Shown here: piece after piece, positions 57,271 to 64,000 of the stretch
How the letters are laid out: the number at the start of each line of letters is the position of its first letter
Position numbering within the stretch: the stretch's first letter is position 1
NCBI RefSeq assembly: GCF_029212645.1
Contig: NZ_JARGND010000016.1
Coordinates: 1 to 64,000 of the forward strand
Direction of reading: 5' to 3'
Source: Vannielia sp.
Lineage (GTDB): Bacteria > Pseudomonadota > Alphaproteobacteria > Rhodobacterales > Rhodobacteraceae
Length of the DNA stretch: 64,000 nt
Notes under the pieces: generated by a model
The model's database searches: none
Told to the model about the DNA's origin: nothing
What the model saw: only the letters and a program-made list of their open reading frames with translations
Translations under genes and position numbers: made by a program

Positions 57271-60200
57271 ATGAAACGTTGGATCATCGGAACGCTGGTC
57301 GTTTTGTCCCTCATCCTGTGGTTTGCGCTGGTGTGGTTTGCCTTCCCGCTGATCGGATTTGGCGAGGCAACCCCGTTTGACGCGGTTTGGGTGCGCATCC
57401 TGCTGATTGCCGTTGTCTGGCTGACGGTGGGAACCGTGTACCTTGTGAAGTTCCTGCGCCGCCGCAAGGCCGCGAGGGCGCTGGAAGAGGCGATCACCGA
57501 ACAGGAGATCACCGGCGACGGCGAGGTTCTGGGCGAAAAGATGGGCGAGGCGATGAGCGTTCTGAAACAGAGCGCCGGGTCAAAATCCTTCCTCTACGAT
57601 CTGCCGTGGTACATCATCATCGGCCCGCCCGGATCGGGCAAAACCACCGCGCTGCTGAACTCTGGCGTCAAGTTTCCGCTCGCCGAAAAGGGCGAGGGGG
57701 CGGTGGCCGGGGTGGGCGGCACGCGCTATTGCGACTGGTGGTTCAGCGAAGAGGCGGTGCTGATCGACACCGCGGGCCGCTACACCACCCAAGACAGTGA
57801 CGCCGAGGCCGATGGCAAAAGCTGGGCGAGCTTCCTCAAGCTGCTCAAGACCTACCGCGCCAACCAGCCGATCAACGGCGTGATGCTGGCGATCAGCCTG
57901 CAAGAGATCATGACGGCCACACCGGCCGAGATCGAGGCCCACGCCGAGATCATCCGCTCCCGCCTGATGGAAATCCACGACGAGCTCAAGGTGGATTTCC
58001 CGGTTTATGTGCTGTTCACAAAGGCCGATCTGATCAGCGGCTTCATGGAGTTTTTCGGCTCGTTCAGCCAGTCGCGCCGCCAAAAGGTGTGGGGCGCGAC
58101 CTTCCAGACCGACAGCAAGAAAGAGCAGACGGTTGAGCGCTTTGACGAGGAATATCACGCGCTGGTCAACCGCCTGAGCGAAGAGGTGACCGACCGTTTG
58201 CAGGAAGACCCTGACGCGATCAACCGTATTGCGATCTTTGGCTTTCCCGGCCAGGTGGCGATGCTTCAGGACCGGTTGGGTGATTTCATGCGCGGGGTCT
58301 TTGGCCACACGCGCTACAAGGTGGCGGCGAACCTGCGGGGCTTTTACTTTTCGTCCGGCACCCAGGAAGGCACGCCGATTGACCAGGTTCTTGGCTCAAT
58401 GCAGCGCAACTTTGGTGGCATGGCGCAGGGGCAGATGTCGGGCAAGGCGAAGAGCTTTTTCCTGCATGATCTGCTGAAAAAGGTGATCTTTGCCGAGGCC
58501 GGGTGGGTGAGCACCGATAAGCGGGCGGTGCGCCGCGCCGCCATCTGGCGCTATTCGGCGATCTCGGTCATCGTGCTGGCGACGCTGGGGATGCTGGGCC
58601 TTTGGGGCCTTTCCTTCATGCAGAACCGCGAGTTGATTGGCACCGCAGAGGCGGCGATTTCCGATTACGAGCTTTCCGCGCAGGAAGAGATCAACACCGG
58701 CAAGGTTGAGGACATTGATCTGCTGACAGTGCTGCCGCACCTTGAGATGCTGCGCAACATGCCAATGGGGTATGCCGAGGCGCAGCTTGAAAACGACGCG
58801 CCGATCACCGAGAAATTTGGCCTGAGCCAGCGCGGCTCGGTCGAGTCCGCGGCAACGGCGACCTACCGGCAGGCGCTTGAGCGGATGATGCGCTCGCGGA
58901 TCATCCTGCAGCTTGAGCAGCAGCTCGAAAATTTCATCCGCTCCGGCGAGGTGATGGCGGTTTATCGCACGTTGAAGGTGTATAAGCTGCTTGGCGATCT
59001 GGCCCCGCAATCGGATGACGAGTTGATCATCGCCTATTTCCGCGATGACTGGCGGCGCAACACCTACCAGGGCACCAACCCGGCCACCCGCCAGGCGCTG
59101 GAGGACCATCTGGTTGCCATGCTGGAGCTGGCAGCGGTGCAGCAACCGTCGTTTGAGCTGAACGGCGCGCTGATTGATCAGTCCGAGCGGTTGCTGGCGC
59201 GGATGAACGTGGAAGATCAAGCCTATAGCCTGCTTCTGGCAACGGCGGAATTTACCGATATCGAGCCGTTCACCATTGCCAACCGGGCTGGGCGCGACTC
59301 TGATCTGGTGTTTGAAGGGGTCAACGGGGAGGCGCTGGAGGAGTTGGTGATTTCACCGCTCTACACCTATCGCGGCTTCCATGAATTCTTTTTGCCGCAG
59401 TTGAGCCAGATCGCCCAGAACCTGCTGGATGACCAGTGGGTGATGGGCGAATACGCCGCCGAGGCGCAGCTCGAAGACCAGATCGCGGGCCTCGGGCCGA
59501 TCCTGCTGAAGCGCTACGTGAACGACTGGATCGAAGAGTGGGACCGGGTGCTTGGCGCGGTAAAGCTGCGCCCGATGAGCGCCGACAAACCCTCCTATCA
59601 ATCCCTCGCGGCCGCCGCCGCCTCGCGCAGTTCGCCGATCCTGCTCCTGACCGAAGGCATTGCCGCCGAGACCAGCTTGACGGTGGAATACACCAAGGCC
59701 GATGACGAGCCGCCAGCGGGCATTTCGGGCGCGCTGGAAGGCAAGGCCGGAGAAGCGGGCGGCGAATTTTCCAAGCGGGCGGCGCAGATCTTTATCTCGC
59801 GTCAGCAAGGCCTCGCCCGCGTTGGCCTTGATGTGGTGTTCCGCAAAAGCCAGCAACGCGCTGGTGGGAGCGGCGGCAGCGGCGGGCCTGCGCCTTTGCC
59901 CGGCGCCGAGATTGAAAGCTACTATGCCGATTGGCACGATTTGCTGATTGGCGATCAGCCCAACCGGCGGATTGATCTGCTGCTCGCCACCCTTGGGGAC
60001 ATGCAGCGCACGCTCATCACCGCCGTGGATTTCCCCGAAGTGGCCGACAGGGAAATGCCCGCCAACCTTGGGGCGCTCAAGCAGGCCAGCTCGCGCCTGC
60101 CGCGCCCGATGGAGCGGATGATCCAGGAAGCGGTGGATGATTTTGAGGGGGACGCCGCCAACACCTCGGTGGCGCGCCTCAATGAGTTGCTCAACAGCCA

Positions 60201-60870
60201 GGTGACGCAGGTGTGCCAGGCGGTGATCGACAGCAAATTCCCCTTCGCGCAGAACAGTGCGCGTGAGGTTGGGCTGGTGGACTTTGCCAAGCTCTTCGCG
60301 CCACAGGGCGTAATGGACCGGTTCTTCCTCGAAAACCTCAGCCAGTTTGCCGATATCAACGGCACAAGCTGGACGTGGAAGGAAAGCGGGCCGCTGGCGG
60401 GCAAGCTTTCAACCTCGACGCTCAAGCAATTTGAGCGGGCCGCCGCGATCCGGGATGCCTTTTTCCCGACGGGGGGCGGCATTCCGGTGGTGGATATGGA
60501 GGTGGTGCCGACCTCGCTGCACAAGGCGATTGAAACCGCGCAGCTTCAGGTAAACGGCCAGGTTGTGCTAACGCGCCGCCGGGGCAACTCGCCCGCCGCA
60601 ATCAGCTGGCCCGGCTCGCTGGCCGGTGGCTCGACCAGCCTTGTGTTTACTCCCGAAATGCGTGGGCGCAAATCTGACATCAGCGAAGCGGGCGGCTGGG
60701 GCTTTGTGCGGTTCCTCAATGCCGGGCAGCCCAAGGTTTCGGGAAACCAGATTGAGGTGCGCTACAATATCGGCGGTCGCCATATTGCCTATCGGATGAC
60801 GCTGGCCACCCAGAAGAACCCCTTCTTCATGAACGAGCTGACGCAGTTCAAGTGTCCGCAGGGGTTGTAG
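57271..60870 (+). CDS. tssM: T6SS inner-membrane protein TssM (IcmF)
   Basis: YDLPWYIIIGPPGSGKTTALLNSGVKFPLAEK, WWFSEEAVLIDTAGRYTTQDS IcmF P-loop region. Confidence 0.97.
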   Translation: MKRWIIGTLVVLSLILWFALVWFAFPLIGFGEATPFDAVWVRILLIAVVWLTVGTVYLVKFLRRRKAARALEEAITEQEITGDGEVLGEKMGEAMSVLKQSAGSKSFLYDLPWYIIIGPPGSGKTTALLNSGVKFPLAEKGEGAVAGVGGTRYCDWWFSEEAVLIDTAGRYTTQDSDAEADGKSWASFLKLLKTYRANQPINGVMLAISLQEIMTATPAEIEAHAEIIRSRLMEIHDELKVDFPVYVLFTKADLISGFMEFFGSFSQSRRQKVWGATFQTDSKKEQTVERFDEEYHALVNRLSEEVTDRLQEDPDAINRIAIFGFPGQVAMLQDRLGDFMRGVFGHTRYKVAANLRGFYFSSGTQEGTPIDQVLGSMQRNFGGMAQGQMSGKAKSFFLHDLLKKVIFAEAGWVSTDKRAVRRAAIWRYSAISVIVLATLGMLGLWGLSFMQNRELIGTAEAAISDYELSAQEEINTGKVEDIDLLTVLPHLEMLRNMPMGYAEAQLENDAPITEKFGLSQRGSVESAATATYRQALERMMRSRIILQLEQQLENFIRSGEVMAVYRTLKVYKLLGDLAPQSDDELIIAYFRDDWRRNTYQGTNPATRQALEDHLVAMLELAAVQQPSFELNGALIDQSERLLARMNVEDQAYSLLLATAEFTDIEPFTIANRAGRDSDLVFEGVNGEALEELVISPLYTYRGFHEFFLPQLSQIAQNLLDDQWVMGEYAAEAQLEDQIAGLGPILLKRYVNDWIEEWDRVLGAVKLRPMSADKPSYQSLAAAAASRSSPILLLTEGIAAETSLTVEYTKADDEPPAGISGALEGKAGEAGGEFSKRAAQIFISRQQGLARVGLDVVFRKSQQRAGGSGGSGGPAPLPGAEIESYYADWHDLLIGDQPNRRIDLLLATLGDMQRTLITAVDFPEVADREMPANLGALKQASSRLPRPMERMIQEAVDDFEGDAANTSVARLNELLNSQVTQVCQAVIDSKFPFAQNSAREVGLVDFAKLFAPQGVMDRFFLENLSQFADINGTSWTWKESGPLAGKLSTSTLKQFERAAAIRDAFFPTGGGIPVVDMEVVPTSLHKAIETAQLQVNGQVVLTRRRGNSPAAISWPGSLAGGSTSLVFTPEMRGRKSDISEAGGWGFVRFLNAGQPKVSGNQIEVRYNIGGRHIAYRMTLATQKNPFFMNELTQFKCPQGL

Positions 60871-60873
60871 AGC

Positions 60874-62601
60874 ATGAGCCTCGGCCTTTTCGGAAAACTG
60901 CCCGCAAAGGGCGATTTCATCACCCGCGCGATTGAGCCCGAGGTGCTGGCGTTCTGGGAGCGCTGGCTCGAAAAATCGGTTGGCGGGGCCAAGCACCATC
61001 TCGCCGGGGATTGGGACCGAGTTTATGGCGCCAGCCCGGTGTGGCGTTTCTGGATTGGGCCGGGGGTGTTTGGCTACCCGGTGGCGGGCGCGTTGACCGC
61101 CTCGGTCGATAAGGTGGGGCGGCAGTTTCCGCTGACGCTGGTGCTTTCGGGGATGGGCCACAGCCACCCGGTGCCGCCGCTCTCGGACCCGATGGAAGAT
61201 TGGTATGGCACCCTTGAGCGGGCCTTGCTGGCGGCAAAGTCGGCCCATTTTGACGGCGATGTTGACGGCTTCCTGCAATCTCTTCCCATGCCCAATGCCG
61301 CGCCCTGTGCGATGGGCGAGGACAGGCGCAATGCCTTTTTTGCCTATGGGGAGCACGGGCTTGGCCAGATGCTGGCGGATGTTCGCGATCATGATCACCA
61401 GTTGGCCTCGTTCGAGCGCAGCTATTGGTGGACTGGTGGCAACGAATATGTTGGCCCCGGCATGATCGCGATGGACGGGATGCCGGATGCGCTGGGCTTC
61501 GCCGGGATGCTGCGCGGCTTTGGCCCGCCCGCGCGGGTGCATCAGCCGGTAGAACCGCCGGTTGCCGCTGCCGGGGCGCTTGGCCCTGCCGCTTCCGCTG
61601 CCGCCGCGCGGGATGACCGCCCGGCACGGGAAACGACCGTGCCACCGCAGGATCTGATCTCGACAGATGAAGAGGCCGCGGCCGCTGCCGCCTGGGGCGC
61701 GGCGCCCGCCGACGAAGCGGGTGAGGCGCTTGCCTGGGCCGCGCCGAGCGATGCGGTGGATGATGCCTATGCCGCCGAGTTGACCGGCGAAGAAGCCGCC
61801 AGCCCGTTTGATGACCCCAATGCCGATTGGAGCTTTCCCACAAAGGAGGCCGCCCCCGCGCCGGAACCGGAACCGGAGCCTGAGCCCGAGGTTGAGAAGG
61901 TTGAGGAAGCCCCCGAAGACCTGTTTGACGACGGCCCGGAGCCCTATGGCATGAGCGGCGTTGCGGCGGGCGAAGATATTTACGCCGATATCTCTTCGCA
62001 GGACGACGAAGACGACGGCAGCGGCATTACTGGCCTTACCGATGAGGACGAGGATAACGCGGCTGACGTGGAAGATGAGCCAGAGGCAACGGCGGTGGAC
62101 GAGAACGAAGATGACGCGGGTGGCGAAGCGGCAAACCAGGCCGAGGACGCCTCTGCTGAAGAGGCTGACGAGGCCGTAGGAGAGGCCGATGCACCGGCTG
62201 AGGCTGAGGAGGCAGAACGGGATGGCGACGGTGAGGCCAAGCCCGAAGACAGCCCCGTCAAGGCGGATGGCGCAGAGGGTGACGAGGCGCAGATTGCGGA
62301 ACCGGCGGAGGCTGACACACCTGACGACGGGGAGAGTGCGCCCGAAGATGAACCGGTTGCCGAGACCGATGAAGAGGCCGGAAACGAGACCGACGAGAAC
62401 GAGACTGACATCGAGACCGACAATGAAGCCGCAGAAGAGACCCTGAACGCGCAAGCCGACGACGAGATCGCACAGGAAAACGCTCTTCCCGAGGATGACG
62501 AGAGCCCATTTGGCGCTCCAGACAGCAATGCAGCGGGCTTGGGTGGCAAAAGAGGCGGTTTTCGTGGCCTCTTTTCACGCCGTGGGCGGGGGGAGGATTG
62601 A
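60874..62601 (+). CDS. tagF: T6SS-associated TagF-like protein with long acidic C-terminal extension
   Basis: SLGLFGKLPAKGDFITRAIEPEVLAFWERWLEKSV...WRFWIGPGVFG typical TagF; residues after ~215 are acidic low complexity. Confidence 0.9.
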   Translation: MSLGLFGKLPAKGDFITRAIEPEVLAFWERWLEKSVGGAKHHLAGDWDRVYGASPVWRFWIGPGVFGYPVAGALTASVDKVGRQFPLTLVLSGMGHSHPVPPLSDPMEDWYGTLERALLAAKSAHFDGDVDGFLQSLPMPNAAPCAMGEDRRNAFFAYGEHGLGQMLADVRDHDHQLASFERSYWWTGGNEYVGPGMIAMDGMPDALGFAGMLRGFGPPARVHQPVEPPVAAAGALGPAASAAAARDDRPARETTVPPQDLISTDEEAAAAAAWGAAPADEAGEALAWAAPSDAVDDAYAAELTGEEAASPFDDPNADWSFPTKEAAPAPEPEPEPEPEVEKVEEAPEDLFDDGPEPYGMSGVAAGEDIYADISSQDDEDDGSGITGLTDEDEDNAADVEDEPEATAVDENEDDAGGEAANQAEDASAEEADEAVGEADAPAEAEEAERDGDGEAKPEDSPVKADGAEGDEAQIAEPAEADTPDDGESAPEDEPVAETDEEAGNETDENETDIETDNEAAEETLNAQADDEIAQENALPEDDESPFGAPDSNAAGLGGKRGGFRGLFSRRGRGED

Positions 62602-62675
62602 CCGCACATGGTTAAGCGCCGACACTGCCCCAGCCCAAAAATAACAAGACCCCCAGAAACGGGAACCATTACGGC

Positions 62676-63455
62676 ATGAATGCACGACTTTTCAGGTTTG
62701 AAACCGGCGCGATCAGCCATACCGGCTATGCGCGGGACCACAACGAGGACAATTACCACTCGGATCCTGAAGGTGGCATGTGGGTCGTGGCCGATGGCAT
62801 GGGCGGGCACCATGGGGGGGATTATGCCTCGGGGGCGATCGTTCAGCACCTTTCATCGGTGGGCAAACCCACGTCGGCCCCCGATCTTCAGGCGCGTTTT
62901 GTGGAGCGGATCAGCCGCGCCAACGCCGAAATCCAGCAACGCGCGATTGCCCAAGGGGCAACCATTGGCTCTACGGTGGTGTCACTGCTGGTGTTTGAAC
63001 AGCATTTTGCCTGCGTCTGGTCTGGTGACAGCCGGGTTTACCTGATCCGCGACGGCCAGTTGACCCAGCTTTCGCGCGATCATACCGAAGCCAACGAGTT
63101 GCTTGATCGCGGCGCAATCACCCCGGAAGAGGCCGAAAACTGGCCGCGCAAGAATGTCATCACCCGCGCGATCGGGGTGCATCCGGATGTGCATCTTGAT
63201 CACAAGTACGGCACATTACGGAACCGCGACACCTTCATCCTGTGCTCCGACGGTTTGACAGCCCATGTTGAAGACCATGAAATCCTTGAGATTGCCCGAA
63301 AGCACCAGCCGCAAAAAGCCTGCGACCTGCTGCTTGACCTTACCTTGCAACGGGGCGCGACTGACAATACCACGGTTTTGGTCGTGCGGGCCTTCGACAA
63401 GACCGAAGTTACGCCGATGACGGCGATCTTCGAATTGCCGCAGGAAGGGATCTGA
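62676..63455 (+). CDS. pppA: PP2C-family Ser/Thr phosphatase (PppA/Stp1-like)
   Basis: GYARDHNEDNYHSDPEGGMWVVADGMGGHHGGDYAS, VWSGDSRVYLIRDGQLTQLSRDHTE, LCSDGLTAHVED. Confidence 0.94.
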   Translation: MNARLFRFETGAISHTGYARDHNEDNYHSDPEGGMWVVADGMGGHHGGDYASGAIVQHLSSVGKPTSAPDLQARFVERISRANAEIQQRAIAQGATIGSTVVSLLVFEQHFACVWSGDSRVYLIRDGQLTQLSRDHTEANELLDRGAITPEEAENWPRKNVITRAIGVHPDVHLDHKYGTLRNRDTFILCSDGLTAHVEDHEILEIARKHQPQKACDLLLDLTLQRGATDNTTVLVVRAFDKTEVTPMTAIFELPQEGI

Positions 63456-63459
63456 GCCG

Positions 63460-64000
63460 GTGGCCAGCGACGACAACCAATCCCCGAAGCCTGACAGCCA
63501 GAAAACAGTCATCTCCTCGGTCGCGCCGACCGGGGTGGCGATTGGCACGCAGATCATGGGAACCTTCGAGATCACCGAACACATCGCCACCGGCGGTATG
63601 GGCGAGGTTTATCGCGGGTTCAACATCCACACCGAAGAGCCGGTTGCGATCAAGATCGTGCTGGCGGCGCTGGCGCATGACGAGAAGATCCTTTCGCTGT
63701 TCCAGAAAGAGGCCACGGTGCTGGGCCGCCTGCACCATGATGCCATTGTGCGCTACATGCTCTTCACGGTTGATCCGGGGATTCAGCGCGCCTGTCTGGT
63801 GATGGAGTTCGTCGAGGGCCGGTCGCTGGCCGATTTCTACGCCGAAGAGGGCAAGATGCCCTGCGAAGACGTGAAAACCATGATGCGCCGCGTGGCGAGT
63901 GGTTTGCAAAAGGCGCATGATCTGGGCGTGGTTCACCGTGACCTGAGCCCGGATAATGTGGTCATCCAGGATGGCCTCATCAGCCATACCAAGATCATTG
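63460..64000 (+). CDS. ppkA: Ser/Thr protein kinase PpkA-like, truncated at window edge
   Basis: GTG start; FEITEHIATGGMGEVYRGFNIHTEEPVAIKIV, LVMEFVEGRSL, VVHRDLSPDNVV kinase motifs; open frame, so not in ORF track. Confidence 0.9.
   Translation, partial: MASDDNQSPKPDSQKTVISSVAPTGVAIGTQIMGTFEITEHIATGGMGEVYRGFNIHTEEPVAIKIVLAALAHDEKILSLFQKEATVLGRLHHDAIVRYMLFTVDPGIQRACLVMEFVEGRSLADFYAEEGKMPCEDVKTMMRRVASGLQKAHDLGVVHRDLSPDNVVIQDGLISHTKII

Noticed and set aside
60568-62454. 628-aa minus-strand ORF
   Set aside because: Antisense to tssM end and tagF; no recognisable domain.

Overview
The window is about 64 kb of high-GC DNA, most likely an alphaproteobacterial (Rhodobacteraceae-like) chromosome; the taxon is inferred from gene content only. 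The left 9.5 kb is mostly housekeeping: quinone oxidoreductase, XRE regulator, HisN-like phosphatase, two purine-type deaminases, MgtE, 5-FTHF cyclo-ligase and MurD. The remainder is rich in secretion and surface functions. (1) A BapA-like Ig-repeat adhesin is followed by its type I secretion genes (TolC-like, ABC, HlyD). (2) A four-gene minus-strand block encodes a SARP-type/TPR regulator, a PAP2/vanadium-haloperoxidase-like protein with a (SGV)13 N-terminus, a subtilase, and a protein whose C-terminus resembles animal-type heme peroxidases. (3) A nearly complete type VI secretion locus is split in two. tssH-G-F-E-hcp-tssC-B-A-ompA-tagH-DUF6931-vgrG lie on the minus strand and tssK-L-M-tagF-pppA-ppkA on the plus strand. 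(4) A giant 3261-aa autotransporter gene sits between the two T6SS halves. The most interesting observations are: the autotransporter inside the T6SS locus; a repeated (S/G)-x-K-T-V-I motif in TssL and PpkA that could be a phospho-Thr/FHA switch; an SPFGAP peptide shared by TagH and TagF; a CxxC motif in Hcp; the peroxidase-like/subtilase/haloperoxidase-like block; a consensus sigma-54 promoter before the XRE gene; and several repeat or palindrome elements in non-coding DNA. All protein calls come from reading translated motifs; no database search was run.
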